Notes: a model not told the origin generated them from the letters alone. Numbered from the stretch's first letter, positions 43,616 through 53,898 are shown. The stretch: DNA of 64,000 nt from Rhizobiaceae bacterium CPCC 101076 (GCA_003347645.1 QDFX01000002.1:273334-337333); one strand, 5' to 3'. Numbers and translations are program-made.

Positions 43616-44175
43616 GCCACCCGCGTCCAAGAATAGGCGATGCTCAGAGGCGCGAGCACGAGCATGGTCGGAACGAGAGGAAGCCGCAGCAGGCCGACCG
43701 CGACGAAACCGGCGGCCACGAACAGAAGCGGGACAGGCTCCTTGCCGATGCCGGCAAGCAACCTGAGCGCCATCGCGATGACGAGGCCGGCGGCCGCCGC
43801 ACCCAGACCCTTGAGGACGTCCGCGACGCCCGGATAATCGGCATAGCGCGTGTAGAGCCATCCCAGGCCGACAACTAGCGTACATGGCGCGACCATCAGC
43901 CCGGTCAGGCTGACGACCGATCCGATCGGCCCTCGGGATCGGTGCCCGATAATGACCGCGAGGTTCATGATGTTGCCGCCTGGCAAGAACTGGCAGAGGG
44001 CGAGGAGTTCGCTGAACTCTTTCGGCCCCATCCACTTTCGCCGGTCGACCGCCAGCCAACGGATCCACGGCAGGACACCGCCGAAGCCGATCAGGCTGAT
44101 CGTGAGAAATCCCGTGAAGAGATTGAGAAGGTCCGGCGGCTCTGGACTCGCCTCGGAAGAATCGAGGTCCTGCAT
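43612..44175 (-). CDS. Chromate transporter, first half-size subunit
   Basis: A 187-residue ChrA-domain membrane protein: LFTGFLTISLIGFGGVLPWIRWLAVDRRKWMGPKEFSELLALCQFLPGGNIMNLAVIIGHRSRG. The typical FxPGPN motif is FLPGGN here, a variation seen in one of the two halves in paired systems. About six hydrophobic helices. Overlaps its partner by four bases, so both are made together. Substrate (chromate or sulfate-like anion) is inferred from the family. Confidence 0.9.
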   Translation of the reverse strand: MQDLDSSEASPEPPDLLNLFTGFLTISLIGFGGVLPWIRWLAVDRRKWMGPKEFSELLALCQFLPGGNIMNLAVIIGHRSRGPIGSVVSLTGLMVAPCTLVVGLGWLYTRYADYPGVADVLKGLGAAAAGLVIAMALRLLAGIGKEPVPLLFVAAGFVAVGLLRLPLVPTMLVLAPLSIAYSWTRVA

Positions 44176-44253
44176 GCCGAAAATCCTAGAGAGGGTATGC
44201 GCCTCGCGAAAGACGAACCATTGGCGGCACAGCGATTTTCCCGCCCCGCGGCT

Positions 44254-44775
44254 TCAATCCGCGACGTGGTCCTCAACCCCTGCCCCGGTCTTTCGCCCCA
44301 GCGCCAACCAGCGGGTGTAGATCGCTGCAAGACACAGTGCGACAGTGCAGCCGACCGCGATCTCCACCATCCGGAGCAGCGCATAACTGATCTCCTCCGC
44401 ATGCGTCTGGGCGAGCCGACCCGCATCGACGACGATGATCACGGTTGCCGGGGCAAGTCTCCAGTTCGCCGGATAGCGATCGATCAGCACAACAACCATG
44501 ACCGTGAGCGCCGCACCGATAAGAGCCGCCGGCGGGTTGTAGCCGAAGGCCAGCAGGACGATAAGCCCGACCAGGCAACCGACGGCGGTGTTGACCGCCC
44601 GTGCCTTGGCAAGTTCGGCCGCGGTCGCAATGTCCGGATCGCTGACGATCATCTCCGCCCAGACCGGGCTGCTAATCCCAGCCCATTTCAGCCCGTACCA
44701 GCAGATCGCGGCACCGATCAGCGTCTTCGACGCGTAGCGCAGCGAACGCTTGATGGCTTCGCGACGGCCGAGCAC
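44254..44775 (-). CDS. FUSC-like (aromatic acid exporter) membrane protein
   Basis: A 173-residue protein with hydrophobic helices spread over most of its length: TLIGAAICWYGLKWAG, NTAVGCLVGLIVLLAFGY, AALIGAALTVMVVVLIDRY and EIAVGCTVALCLAAIYTRW. The pattern matches the membrane part of FUSC/ArAE proteins (fusaric acid resistance or aromatic acid exporters), but the cytoplasmic half is missing, so it is a short form. It starts with GTG at 44775, five bases after the rarA stop, and so is in the degP-rarA run. Confidence 0.8.
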   Translation of the reverse strand: MLGRREAIKRSLRYASKTLIGAAICWYGLKWAGISSPVWAEMIVSDPDIATAAELAKARAVNTAVGCLVGLIVLLAFGYNPPAALIGAALTVMVVVLIDRYPANWRLAPATVIIVVDAGRLAQTHAEEISYALLRMVEIAVGCTVALCLAAIYTRWLALGRKTGAGVEDHVAD

Positions 44776-44780
44776 GCGAG

Positions 44781-46100
44781 CTAGGTCTCGCCCCGTTCGG
44801 CCCGCAGCCGCGCCCAGTAGTCGAGGCGCTTGCGGATTTCCCGCTCGAAACCGCGCTCGACAGGCTCGTAGAAGGTCTGGCGGCCGAGGTCTTCCGGGAA
44901 ATAGTTCTGACCGGAGAAGGCATCGGGCTCATCATGGTCGTAGCGGTAGCCCGAGCCGTAGCCCTCGGTCTTCATCAGCTTGGTCGGCGCGTTGAGGATG
45001 TGTTTTGGCGGAACCAGCGAGCCGTGTTCCTTGGCGACCCGGCGCGCCTGCTTGTAGGCGTTGTAGACGGCAGCGGATTTCGGAGCTGTCGCGAGGTAGA
45101 CGCAGGCCTGCGCCAGCGCGAGTTCTCCCTCGGGCGTTCCCAGCTGCTCATAGGCATCGCGCGCCGCGATCGTGATCGCCAGCGCCTGTGGATCGGCCAT
45201 GCCGATGTCCTCGGACGCCATCCGGATCAACCGGCGCGCCAGATAGAGCGGATCCTCGCCGGCATCGAGCATCCGCGCGAGATAATAGAGCGAGGCGTCC
45301 GGGTCCGAGCCGCGCACCGATTTGTGCAGCGCCGAGATGAGATTGTAATGGCCGTCCTGCGACTTGTCGTAGATCGGCGCGCGGCGCTGGATGACGTCCT
45401 GCACGGCCGCGAGATCGAACACCTCGTCCGGCCTCGCGGCGCGCCAGAGTTCCTCGGCGAGCGTCAGCGAGGCACGGCCATCGCCGTCCGACATCCGGAC
45501 CAGCGAGGCGCGCGCTTCCTCGTCGAGCGGCAGCGGCCGCCCCTCGACCTCCTCGGCACGCGCGAGCAGCTTCGCGATCGCCTCGTCGTCGAGCGACTTG
45601 AACACCATCACTCGGGCGCGAGAGAGAAGCGCCGCGTTCAGCGCGAAGCTCGGATTTTCCGTCGTCGCGCCGACGAGCGTGATCGTGCCGTCCTCCATGA
45701 CCGGCAGAAATGCGTCCTGCTGGGCACGGTTGAAGCGATGGATCTCGTCGACGAAGAGAAGCGTCCCCTGCCCGGCCTGCCGCCGAGCGCGTGCTGTCTC
45801 GAAAATCTTCTTGAGATCGGCAACGCCGGAAAAGATCGCCGAGATCGGCTCGAAATGCAGATCGGTCTCGTTGGCGAGTAGCCGGGCGACCGTCGTCTTG
45901 CCGGTCCCCGGCGGTCCCCAGAAGATCAGAGACCCAAGACTGTCGGCACCGAGTAGCCGCGTCAGCGCTCCGTCGTCGCCGACGAGGTGATCCTGTCCGA
46001 CCACCTCGCCAAGGGTCCTCGGCCTCAGCCGGTCGGCGAGAGGCCGTGGCGCCCCTTGTTCGAGGCCCGCGGCCTCGAACAGATTGGGACTTCTCGCCAT
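44781..46100 (-). CDS. rarA: Replication-associated recombination protein RarA
   Basis: A 439-residue AAA+ ATPase (MgsA/WRNIP1 family) that acts at stalled replication forks. Walker A GPPGTGKTT (about 61-69), Walker B LLFVDEIHRF, sensor GATTENPSF, and the C-terminal tetramer domain with ASEDIGMADPQAL and PKHILNAPTKLMKTEGYG...YDHDEPDAFSGQNYFPE. The ATG at 46100 overlaps the degP stop by one base (TGATG); the frame to 46157 is not needed. Confidence 0.95.
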   Translation of the reverse strand: MARSPNLFEAAGLEQGAPRPLADRLRPRTLGEVVGQDHLVGDDGALTRLLGADSLGSLIFWGPPGTGKTTVARLLANETDLHFEPISAIFSGVADLKKIFETARARRQAGQGTLLFVDEIHRFNRAQQDAFLPVMEDGTITLVGATTENPSFALNAALLSRARVMVFKSLDDEAIAKLLARAEEVEGRPLPLDEEARASLVRMSDGDGRASLTLAEELWRAARPDEVFDLAAVQDVIQRRAPIYDKSQDGHYNLISALHKSVRGSDPDASLYYLARMLDAGEDPLYLARRLIRMASEDIGMADPQALAITIAARDAYEQLGTPEGELALAQACVYLATAPKSAAVYNAYKQARRVAKEHGSLVPPKHILNAPTKLMKTEGYGSGYRYDHDEPDAFSGQNYFPEDLGRQTFYEPVERGFEREIRKRLDYWARLRAERGET

Positions 46101-47506
46101 CAGAAGCGGAACACCTGCGTCAGCACCTGGCCGTTGCGCTCGATCGTGATCTTCCACAGGCGCTGGCTTTCGCTATTGGCTGCCGCCAGCTTCTTGGCAC
46201 TGTCGATTCTCGTGTCGTTGACCTGAAGCACCCGGTCGCCACGGACAAACCCGGTGCGGGCGGCGATCGAGCCCCTGGCAATGTCGATGATCACGACGCC
46301 GTTCGGTGGACCATCCTCGCCGATCTCCTCGGCGACCGCCGGCGACAGGTTGACGACCTTCGCGCCGTTGAGCGGTCCCTTGCCGTCCAGCACCTGCTCA
46401 TCGCGCGGCGTCGTTTCCGGCGCGGGCTCAACCTTGACGCTGATCGCCTGTTCCTTGCCATCACGCATGACGGCGAGCCTGGCCTGGCCGCCGAGCGGCT
46501 TGATCGTCATCTGGTAGGTCAAAGCGGTCGGGTCCTCGACCATCTTGCCATCGACGGCGGTGACGAGATCTCCCGGCTTCAGGCCCGCATTGGCGGCGGG
46601 CGAGTTTTCATCCAGTTCGGCGATCAGCGCACCGAACGGCCGGTCGAGACCAAGGCTGTCGGCGATCTCGCGTGTCACCGGCTGGAGCTCAGCGCCGAGC
46701 CATGGACGGCGCACGACCTTGTCGCCCGCGCGGGCCGCGTCGAGCACCAGTCGGACAATGGAGGCCGGCACGGCGAAGCCTATGCCGTCCGAGCCGCCGG
46801 ATTTCGAGAAGATCGACGTGTTGATGCCGACGAGCTGGCCCTTCATGTCGACCAGCGCGCCGCCGGAATTGCCCTGGTTGATAGCGGCGTCGGTCTGCAG
46901 GTAGACGGCCTGCTCGCCGCCCTTCTTCTGGACGCGGCGGACGGCCGAGAGAATGCCCTGCGTCACGGTCTGTCCGAGGCCATAGGGGTTGCCGACGGCC
47001 AGCACCATGTCGCCGACCTCGATCGAATCACTCTCGACCAAAGGCAGGACCGGGAAGCTCCCTTTGGCGTCCTTGACCCGCAGGACGGCGATGTCGCTCT
47101 GGGCGTCGGTCAGGACGATGTCGACATCGAATTCGCGCTGATCCTGGAGCGCGACGCGGACATCGGTCATGCCCTCGACGACATGGTTGTTGGTGACGAT
47201 GAGTCCCTCGGCACCGACGAGAACGCCCGAGCCGAGCGAACGCTGCACCCGCTCGCGCGGAACGGCCATCTGGCCGCCGAAGAATTCCTGGAACAGCGGA
47301 TCCTCGAACGGAAAGCCGCGCGGACGCTGCTGCACGACGCGTGAGGCATAGACGTTCACGACGGCCGGCGTGACCTGCTTCACCAGCGGCGCGTAGGACA
47401 ACCTCACCTCGGCCTGAGAGGTCGGCACCACACGCTGCTGCGCGGAAGCCGGAGCCGCCAGCACCGCAGTCGCCGCCGCCAGAACCAGCACCAGAGATTT
47501 CCGCAT
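46100..47506 (-). CDS. DegP/DegQ-type periplasmic serine protease
   Basis: A 468-residue HtrA-family protease-chaperone. Signal peptide 1-23 (RKSLVLVLAAATAVLAAPASA-Q). Catalytic triad H108 (TNNHVVEG), D138 (SDIAVL) and S214 (NQGNSGGAL). Two PDZ domains follow, near 270-365 and 385-465 (GALIAELDENSPAANAGLKPGD; GVVIIDIARGSIAARTGFVRGD). It degrades misfolded envelope proteins. GAGGA eight bases before the ATG at 47506 decides the start; an ATG at 47521 is close. A frame open to 48001 is a shadow of lemA. Confidence 0.95.
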   Translation of the reverse strand: MRKSLVLVLAAATAVLAAPASAQQRVVPTSQAEVRLSYAPLVKQVTPAVVNVYASRVVQQRPRGFPFEDPLFQEFFGGQMAVPRERVQRSLGSGVLVGAEGLIVTNNHVVEGMTDVRVALQDQREFDVDIVLTDAQSDIAVLRVKDAKGSFPVLPLVESDSIEVGDMVLAVGNPYGLGQTVTQGILSAVRRVQKKGGEQAVYLQTDAAINQGNSGGALVDMKGQLVGINTSIFSKSGGSDGIGFAVPASIVRLVLDAARAGDKVVRRPWLGAELQPVTREIADSLGLDRPFGALIAELDENSPAANAGLKPGDLVTAVDGKMVEDPTALTYQMTIKPLGGQARLAVMRDGKEQAISVKVEPAPETTPRDEQVLDGKGPLNGAKVVNLSPAVAEEIGEDGPPNGVVIIDIARGSIAARTGFVRGDRVLQVNDTRIDSAKKLAAANSESQRLWKITIERNGQVLTQVFRF

Positions 47507-47650
47507 AATCGATGTCCTCATGAAAACTCTCGCTGAACCTGAACACGCCCCGGCGCGACTTATAGGCATGCGCCGCGAGGTAATGAAGCCGTTCGTTCGC
47601 CTGTCGCGGTCTATGCTACGCATTGCGCGCTTCTTGGGGAGAACACGCTC

Positions 47651-48214
47651 GTGACCTGGATCATTCTCGGCATCGTCGCCGCATTCGTCCTGATCGGCAT
47701 CTTCATCTACAACCGCCTCGTTTCGCTGTGCCAGACGACCGGCCAGGCCTGGTCGGACATCGACGTCCAATTGAAACAGCGCTCCGATCTCGTCCCCAAT
47801 CTGGTCGAAACCGTGAAGGGCTATGCCGCGCATGAACGCGGGACGCTGGAAGCGGTCGTCGCCGCCCGCAACGCCGCGATCTCGGCCAGCGGGCCGGCCG
47901 AACAGGCTGCGGCCGAGAATGCCCTGACCGGCGCGCTCCGCCAGATCTTCGCGCTCGCCGAGAGCTATCCGGATCTCAAGGCCAACGAGAACTTCCTGCA
48001 ATTGCAGACCGAGATCGCCGATCTGGAGAACAAGATCGCCGCCGCACGCCGCTTCTTCAACAATGCGGTCGCCGAGTACAACGCCGCCATCGCGCAGTTC
48101 CCGGCCGTGCTGTTCGCAGGTTCGATGGGCTTCCAGCCGCGCGACTTCTTCGAAGTCGGCGAGGCCGAGCGCACCGCGATCCAGACCCCGCCCAAGGTCA
48201 GCTTCGGTAGCTGA
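47651..48214 (+). CDS. lemA: LemA family protein
   Basis: A 187-residue membrane-anchored coiled-coil protein. N-terminal helix TWIILGIVAAFVLIGIFIYN, then the LemA core LVSLCQTTGQAWSDIDVQLKQRSDLVPNLVETVKGYAAHE and FLQLQTEIADLENKIAAARRFFNNAVAEYN, ending near the FxxxxFFE-type motif FQPRDFFEVGEAER. Function in most bacteria is unclear. It starts with GTG at 47651, with GGGAG nine bases upstream. It is 8 bp upstream of an HtpX-like protease gene, a pairing often seen. Confidence 0.93.
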   Translation: MTWIILGIVAAFVLIGIFIYNRLVSLCQTTGQAWSDIDVQLKQRSDLVPNLVETVKGYAAHERGTLEAVVAARNAAISASGPAEQAAAENALTGALRQIFALAESYPDLKANENFLQLQTEIADLENKIAAARRFFNNAVAEYNAAIAQFPAVLFAGSMGFQPRDFFEVGEAERTAIQTPPKVSFGS

Positions 48215-48222
48215 GACGCGCC

Positions 48223-49290
48223 ATGGAGACCGTCGGGCTCAAAACCCACATCTGGAACAACGCTCTGAAGACAGTCCTGCTGCTTCTGGGCTTCCCGTTT
48301 CTGATGCTCGCGGTTTGCTACGCCTTCACCCTGCTCTGGGTCGCCTTCCTGGAAGATCCGACCGTTCTGGAGGGACTGGAGCGCGGCCTGGTGCTGCTGC
48401 CGGTCGCCATCGCCATCGCACTCGTCGTCTCCGGCGGCTGGCTGCTTTTTTCGTTCTTCTCCCACCAGTGGATGATCGACACGCTGACCGGCGCCAAGCC
48501 CGTCAGCCGCGAGGCCGAGCCGAGGCTCTACAATCTGGTCGAGAATCTCGCGATCTCGCGCGGCCTGCCGATCCCGTCGATCCGCGTCATCGAACGGTCG
48601 GCGCTGAACGCCTATGCCAGCGGCGTCCGCCGAAGGCACTACACGATCACGGTCACGCGCGGCCTGCTCGACGAGTTGGACGATGCCGAACTCGAAGCCG
48701 TGCTGGCCCATGAGATGACCCACATCATCAACGGCGACGTGCGCCTCATCGTGGTCGCGGCCGTCTTCGCCGGACTGATCTCGCTGTTCGGCGACCTGAT
48801 GACCTCCGACGGCACGTCGGGAATGCGGACTGCGAACAGCATCACCAAGACCTCTTCCGGCTCCGGCAAGAAGAAGGGCGGCCATATCGTCATCATCGTG
48901 ATCGCGATGCTGATCCTGATCTTTGCGCGTTTCGCGGCGCTCGCCCTCAGGATGGCGATCTCGCGCCGCCGCGAATTCATGGCGGACGCCGGCTCGGTCG
49001 AGCTGACGAAGAATCCGGATGCGATGATATCGGCGCTTCGGAAGATCGAGCGCCGCTCCAGCCTGGGCGCGATCCCCGGTCAGGTCGAAGCGCTGTTCGT
49101 CGACTCGGAATCCTCGGGCTTCTGGGCCACGCATCCGTCGATCAACCAGCGCTGCAAGGCTCTCGTCCGCTATGCCGGCGGCCACGATCCCGGTCCTCGC
49201 CCGATCGGCACGATGGAGGACGGGTTCGAAGAGCAGAAGACCACGCCCGAGGCCGCACGGGACATGGGCACGGAGGCCCTGCCCGCCTGA
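48223..49290 (+). CDS. M48 family metalloprotease (HtpX-like)
   Basis: A 355-residue integral membrane zinc protease. Two N-terminal hydrophobic helices, then the zinc motif HEMTH in AVLAHEMTHIINGD (about 160-173), two more helices around residue 180 and 230, and the third ligand region RRREFMADAGSVELT (about 247-261). HtpX-type proteases handle damaged membrane proteins with FtsH. A Gly/Ser/Lys-rich loop (TSSGSGKKKGGH) separates the third and fourth helices. It should be cotranscribed with lemA and ends at a strong bidirectional terminator. Confidence 0.9.
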   Translation: METVGLKTHIWNNALKTVLLLLGFPFLMLAVCYAFTLLWVAFLEDPTVLEGLERGLVLLPVAIAIALVVSGGWLLFSFFSHQWMIDTLTGAKPVSREAEPRLYNLVENLAISRGLPIPSIRVIERSALNAYASGVRRRHYTITVTRGLLDELDDAELEAVLAHEMTHIINGDVRLIVVAAVFAGLISLFGDLMTSDGTSGMRTANSITKTSSGSGKKKGGHIVIIVIAMLILIFARFAALALRMAISRRREFMADAGSVELTKNPDAMISALRKIERRSSLGAIPGQVEALFVDSESSGFWATHPSINQRCKALVRYAGGHDPGPRPIGTMEDGFEEQKTTPEAARDMGTEALPA

Positions 49291-49305
49291 CACCAGGCAA
49301 CAAAA

Positions 49306-49327
49306 AAGGCGGCCCGAGAGCCGCCTT
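49306..49327. terminator. Bidirectional terminator between M48 protease and rplQ
   Basis: Arms AAGGCGGC (49306-49313) and GCCGCCTT (49320-49327) around CCGAGA, with a run of A before and TTGTT after. It ends the lemA operon on one side and the whole ribosomal-protein cluster on the other. Confidence 0.85.
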
Positions 49328-49351
49328 GTTCGTTTCGGCCAGAAGCCGTGA

Positions 49352-49771
49352 TCAGGCTGCCGCTTCGGCCTCAGCCTCGGTGCGGGCGCGATCGACCGAA
49401 CCCTTGGCATCGACGTCGCGGTCGACGAGTTCGATCACGGCGATCGCCGCATTGTCACCATGGCGGAAGCCCGCCTTGATGATGCGGGTGTAGCCGCCGT
49501 TGCGGTCCGCGAAACGCGGGCCGATCACGTCGAACAGCTTCTTGACCGTGTCGACATGGCGGAGCTCAGCGATCGCCTGACGGCGTGCATGAAGGTCGCC
49601 ACGCTTGCCGAGCGTGATCAGCTTCTCGACCACCGGGCGAAGATCCTTCGCCTTCGGCAGGGTCGTCGTGATCTGCTCGTGCTCGATCAGCGAGATCGCG
49701 AGGTTGGAAAACATCGCGCTCCGATGGCTCTGGGTCCGGTTGAACCGGCGGCCGCGCTTGCCGTGCATCAT
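49352..49771 (-). CDS. rplQ: 50S ribosomal protein L17
   Basis: A 139-residue L17: [56 protein letters not shown] is the invariant N-terminal part. The C-terminus has an acidic Ala/Glu tail (TEAEAEAAA) beyond the usual 120-residue core, common in alphaproteobacteria. Last gene of the alpha operon, 40 bp after rpoA, and just before a terminator. Confidence 0.97.
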   Translation of the reverse strand: MMHGKRGRRFNRTQSHRSAMFSNLAISLIEHEQITTTLPKAKDLRPVVEKLITLGKRGDLHARRQAIAELRHVDTVKKLFDVIGPRFADRNGGYTRIIKAGFRHGDNAAIAVIELVDRDVDAKGSVDRARTEAEAEAAA

Positions 49772-49811
49772 CTCAGTATCTCCTCAACGCCGTTTCGTCG
49801 CCGTTCGGCGC

Positions 49812-50828
49812 TCAGTAATGTTCCTCGAAGCGCTTTGCGAGCTCTTCGATGTTCTCCGGCGGCCACCCGCTGACTTCCATGCCGAGGTGCAGACCCATCT
49901 GCGCCAGCACTTCCTTGATCTCGTTCAAGGACTTGCGGCCGAAGTTCGGGGTACGCAGCATTTCGGCCTCGGTCTTCTGCACGAGGTCGCCAATGTAGAC
50001 GATGTTGTCGTTCTTCAGGCAGTTCGCCGAACGGACCGACAGCTCCAGCTCATCGACCTTCTTGAGGAACGCCGGGTTGAAGGCGAGCTCGGGGATCGAG
50101 GTCCGCTCTTCAGCCTTCTTCGGCTCTTCGAAGTTCACGAAGACTTCGAGCTGGTCCTGGAGGATGCGCGCGGCATAGGCCAGCGCGTCGTCCGGGCTCA
50201 CCGAGCCATCGGTCTCGATGGTCATGGTCAGCTTGTCGTAGTCGAGGATCTGACCCTCACGGGTATTCTCGACGCGGTACGACACCTTGCGGACCGGCGA
50301 ATAGAGGCTGTCGACGGGGATAAGCCCGATCGGCGCGTCTTCGGCCCGGTTGCGGTCGGCCGGGACATAGCCCTTGCCGGTGTCGACGGTGAATTCCATG
50401 CGGATGTCCGCGCCCTCGTCCAGCGTGCAGAGCACGTGCTCGGGGTTGAGGATCGCGACGTCGCCCGTCACCTGGATATCGCCGGCCGTCACGACGCCCG
50501 GACCCTGCTTGCGCAGCGTCATCCGCTTCGGGCCTTCGCCCTGCATGCGGATCGCGATGTCCTTGATGTTCAGGATGAGGTCGGTCACGTCCTCACGAAC
50601 GCCAGCGATCGACGAGAACTCGTGCAGAACGCCATCGATCTGCACGGACGTCACTGCCGCGCCCTGGAGGGACGAGAGGAGAATGCGACGAAGCGCGTTG
50701 CCGAGCGTAACGCCGAAGCCACGCTCCAGCGGCTCGGCGACGACCGTCGTGAAGCGCTGCTTGTCGCTGCCGGGGCTCACTTCGAGCTTGTTCGGCTTGA
50801 TGAGGTCTTGCCAGTTTTTCTGGATCAC
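49812..50828 (-). CDS. rpoA: DNA-directed RNA polymerase subunit alpha
   Basis: A 338-residue alpha subunit. The N-terminal assembly domain ([30 protein letters not shown]) and the C-terminal promoter-contact domain ([47 protein letters not shown]) are both complete. It starts with GTG at 50828 with AGAAGG seven bases upstream; the frame to 50903 is leader. Positioned between rpsK and rplQ as in all proteobacterial alpha operons. Confidence 0.98.
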   Translation of the reverse strand: MIQKNWQDLIKPNKLEVSPGSDKQRFTTVVAEPLERGFGVTLGNALRRILLSSLQGAAVTSVQIDGVLHEFSSIAGVREDVTDLILNIKDIAIRMQGEGPKRMTLRKQGPGVVTAGDIQVTGDVAILNPEHVLCTLDEGADIRMEFTVDTGKGYVPADRNRAEDAPIGLIPVDSLYSPVRKVSYRVENTREGQILDYDKLTMTIETDGSVSPDDALAYAARILQDQLEVFVNFEEPKKAEERTSIPELAFNPAFLKKVDELELSVRSANCLKNDNIVYIGDLVQKTEAEMLRTPNFGRKSLNEIKEVLAQMGLHLGMEVSGWPPENIEELAKRFEEHY

Positions 50829-50910
50829 GGCGGCACCTTCTAGAAGTGTGGCGCGGCGCCTCGGTATCGGGCGCCGAAAGGCGGGCCATAGCCCGCCACG
50901 CATAAACTGA

Positions 50911-51300
50911 TCAGACGCGGCGGCGCTTGCGCGGGCGGCAGCCGTTGTGCGGGATCGGGGTCACATCGCGAATCGAGGTGACGGTGAAGCCCGCGGCCTG
51001 GAGCGCGCGGAGCGCCGACTCACGACCCGAACCGGGACCGCGAACTTCGACTTCCAGCGTGCGCATGCCATGCTCGGACGCCTTCTTGGCGGCGTCCTCT
51101 GCGGCCATCTGAGCCGCATACGGGGTCGACTTACGCGATCCCTTGAAACCCATCGTGCCGGCGGACGACCACGAAACCGTGTTGCCCTGAACGTCGGTGA
51201 TGGTGATCATCGTGTTGTTGAAGGTCGCGTTCACATGCGCGACGCCGGACACGATGTTCTTGCGTTCGCGACGGCGAACGCGCTGGACTTCCTTGGCCAT
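50911..51300 (-). CDS. rpsK: 30S ribosomal protein S11
   Basis: A 129-residue S11 (platform of the small subunit). [49 protein letters not shown] and the C-terminal [15 protein letters not shown] are canonical. The ATG at 51300 gives the usual length; the open frame to 51414 extends across the rpsM-rpsK gap and is not used. Confidence 0.98.
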   Translation of the reverse strand: MAKEVQRVRRRERKNIVSGVAHVNATFNNTMITITDVQGNTVSWSSAGTMGFKGSRKSTPYAAQMAAEDAAKKASEHGMRTLEVEVRGPGSGRESALRALQAAGFTVTSIRDVTPIPHNGCRPRKRRRV

Positions 51301-51437
51301 TCTACTTCCTTCGGTCCTTCTGGCGCGCCCGTAATGCCAGGCGCTGGGGAAACAGGTAATCGCGGACGAGTCCGCTCTTCTGGACCCTCGGGCCGAACCC
51401 GAGGGTGATTCCATCGCGGGCCGAAGCCCGCTCAGGG

Positions 51438-51806
51438 TTACTTCTTCTTGCCGGCGATTGCCTTCGGCTTGCCCTTGCGGGTGCGCGCATTGGTATGCGT
51501 GCGCTGGCCGCGGACCGGCAGACCACGACGATGACGCAGGCCGCGATACGCACCAAGGTCCATCAGGCGCTTGATGTTCATCGCGACGTCGCGGCGGAGA
51601 TCGCCTTCCACGAGATGATCACGGTCGATCGTCTCGCGGATCTGCAGGACTTCCGCGTCCGTCAGCTGATTGACGCGGCGCTCTGCCGGGATGCCCACCT
51701 TATCGGTGATCTCCTGAGCCTTCTTGGCGCCGATGCCATGAATGTACTGCAGCGCGATGATGACGCGCTTGTTCGTCGGAATGTTCACACCAGCGATACG
51801 CGCCAC
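51438..51806 (-). CDS. rpsM: 30S ribosomal protein S13
   Basis: A 122-residue S13 (head of the small subunit; contacts P-site tRNA). [25 protein letters not shown] and the basic C-terminus [19 protein letters not shown] are intact. It starts with GTG at 51806, with GGGAG seven bases before. It is separated from adk by 167 bp, the largest gap in the cluster, where a TTGACA hexamer lies at 51933-51938 on the minus strand, so the alpha genes may have their own promoter. Confidence 0.97.
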   Translation of the reverse strand: MARIAGVNIPTNKRVIIALQYIHGIGAKKAQEITDKVGIPAERRVNQLTDAEVLQIRETIDRDHLVEGDLRRDVAMNIKRLMDLGAYRGLRHRRGLPVRGQRTHTNARTRKGKPKAIAGKKK

Positions 51807-51973
51807 GTGCAGTCTCCCAAATGGCCGGTTCGGGCCTTGTTCAATGGCGGCTTACGCCGCCCCAAAATGCGGGCCTGGCAAAACGAAACGATGCCGGATC
51901 CGCGCGGAACCGGCACCGAAGCAGAGCTGTCGGCTGTCAAGTGCCGGGATATAGGAGCTTTCGCCCCTCTTCG

Positions 51974-52567
51974 TCAACCTCTGGCTGCCTCAATTCCGAC
52001 GCCGAGCGCCGCATCGATCTGCCGGGAGACTTCATCGATCGGCGCCATGCCGTCGACCGTCTGTAGTAAGCCCTTCGACCTGAAGTAGTCGACGAGCGGT
52101 GCCGTCTGCTCGCGGTAGACCGCGAGCCGCTTGACCAGAGCCTCTTCATTGTCGTCGGCACGCGGGCCGCCGGGGGTTTCCCCTGCCCGCTTCTGGATAC
52201 GCGACAACAGGATGCCTTCGTCGACCTTCAGCTCGATTACGGCATCGAGACGAAGGCCCTTCTCCGCGAGCATCTCATCCAGCGCCTCGGCCTGTGGCAC
52301 GGTGCGCGGGAAGCCGTCGAGGATGAAGCCGTTCCTCGCATCGTCCTGTTCGATGCGTTCGGCGACGATGCCGACGACCACGGTGTCCGGAACGAGCTCG
52401 CCCGCATCCATGATCGCCTTGGCCTTGAGGCCGATCTCGGTGCCGGCGGCAACCGCCGCCCGCAGCATGTCACCGGTCGAGAGCTGGACGATCTCGTGAC
52501 GCTCGACGAGGCGAAGCGCCTGGGTGCCCTTGCCCGCGCCGGGCGGTCCGAGAAGGATCAATCTCAT
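51974..52567 (-). CDS. adk: Adenylate kinase
   Basis: A 197-residue short-form adenylate kinase (ATP + AMP = 2 ADP). P-loop [10 protein letters not shown] at 7-16, AMP-binding [38 protein letters not shown] and a short lid (RADDNEEAL) with no zinc cysteines. The ATG overlaps the secY stop (ATGA), so translation is coupled to secY, as in other spc operons. Confidence 0.97.
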   Translation of the reverse strand: MRLILLGPPGAGKGTQALRLVERHEIVQLSTGDMLRAAVAAGTEIGLKAKAIMDAGELVPDTVVVGIVAERIEQDDARNGFILDGFPRTVPQAEALDEMLAEKGLRLDAVIELKVDEGILLSRIQKRAGETPGGPRADDNEEALVKRLAVYREQTAPLVDYFRSKGLLQTVDGMAPIDEVSRQIDAALGVGIEAARG

Positions 52568-53898
52568 CGACGCGGCCCCCGCAGCTTCGCCTTCTTGATC
52601 AGCCCCTCATACTGCGATGCGTAGAGATGGCCCTGCACCTGCGCGACCGTATCCATCGTCACGCTGACGACGATCAGGAGCGAGGTACCGCCGAAATAGA
52701 ACGGCACGGCGGCGTAAGAGACAAGGATTTCCGGAATGAGGCAGACGATGGAGAGATACGCCGCGCCGACGACCGTGATCCTAGTCAGGACATAGTCAAT
52801 ATACTGGCCGGTGCGCTCGCCCGGGCGAATGCCCGGAACGAAGCCGCCATACTTCTTCAGATTGTCGGCCGTCTCCTGCGGATTGAAGACAATCGCCGTG
52901 TAGAAGAAGGCGAAGAACACGATCAGCGCGACATAAAGAGCCATGTAGAGCGGCCGGCCATGCCCGATATAGGTCGTGAGCGTGGTCAGCCATTCCGGAC
53001 CGCCGGTCGCAGCAAGGCCCGCGAACGTCGTCGGCAGCAGGAGCAGCGACGAGGCGAAGATTGGCGGAATGACGCCCGACGTGTTGAGCTTCAGCGGCAG
53101 ATGAGAGCTCTCGCCGCCGGTCATGCGCGTCGCCGAGACCTGTCGCTTTGGATACTGGATCAGAATCCGCCGCTGAGCGCGCTCGAAGAACACGATGAAG
53201 GCGATGACGATAACCGCCATCACGCAGATGCCGAGGATGATCGGCGTCGACAGTGCACCCTGGCGGCCGAGTTCGAACATGCCGACGATCGCGCGCGGAA
53301 GCTCCGCTACGATGCCCGCGAAGATGATCAGCGAAATGCCGTTGCCGATGCCGCGCGCGGTGATCTGCTCGCCGAGCCACATCAGGAACATGGTGCCACC
53401 GACGAGCGTGATGACCGTCGAGACGCGGAAGAACATGCCCGGATCGGTGACGACATTCGCCGCCGATTCGAGACCGACCGAAATGCCATAGGCCTGGAAC
53501 GTCGCCAGCAGCACCGTGCCGTAGCGGGTGTACTGGTTGATGATCTTGCGGCCCTGCTCGCCCTCCTTCTTCAGCTGCTCCAGCGAGGGAACAACGGAGG
53601 TCATGAGCTGGATGATGATCGATGCCGAGATGTACGGCATGATGTTCAGGGCGAAGATGGCCATGCGGCCGACCGCGCCGCCCGAGAACATGTTGAACAG
53701 GCCGAGGAAGCCACCGCTCTGCTGGCGGAAAACGTCAGCGAGAGCGTCCGGATTGATGCCCGGCAACGGGATGTAGGTGCCGAGGCGGTAGATGATGAGC
53801 GCACCGAGGGTGAACCAGATGCGCTTCTTCAGCTCGTCCGCCTTCGCAAAGGCCCCGAGGTTCAAATTCGCAGCAAGCTGTTCAGCTGCTGATGCCAT
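52564..53898 (-). CDS. secY: Preprotein translocase subunit SecY
   Basis: A 444-residue channel subunit of the Sec translocon with ten hydrophobic helices. Typical: [23 protein letters not shown] near the N-terminus, the plug and lateral gate helices, [35 protein letters not shown] near residue 350, and a basic C-terminal [23 protein letters not shown]. Between rplO and adk as usual. Confidence 0.98.
   Translation of the reverse strand: MASAAEQLAANLNLGAFAKADELKKRIWFTLGALIIYRLGTYIPLPGINPDALADVFRQQSGGFLGLFNMFSGGAVGRMAIFALNIMPYISASIIIQLMTSVVPSLEQLKKEGEQGRKIINQYTRYGTVLLATFQAYGISVGLESAANVVTDPGMFFRVSTVITLVGGTMFLMWLGEQITARGIGNGISLIIFAGIVAELPRAIVGMFELGRQGALSTPIILGICVMAVIVIAFIVFFERAQRRILIQYPKRQVSATRMTGGESSHLPLKLNTSGVIPPIFASSLLLLPTTFAGLAATGGPEWLTTLTTYIGHGRPLYMALYVALIVFFAFFYTAIVFNPQETADNLKKYGGFVPGIRPGERTGQYIDYVLTRITVVGAAYLSIVCLIPEILVSYAAVPFYFGGTSLLIVVSVTMDTVAQVQGHLYASQYEGLIKKAKLRGPRR

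Noticed and set aside
43616..44068. Upstream extension of the second chromate transporter subunit
   Set aside because: Arg-rich out-of-frame reading of the first subunit; the ATGA overlap at 43612-43615 marks the true start.
47522..48001. 160-codon N-terminal extension of degP
   Set aside because: Antisense to lemA and would bury the signal peptide.
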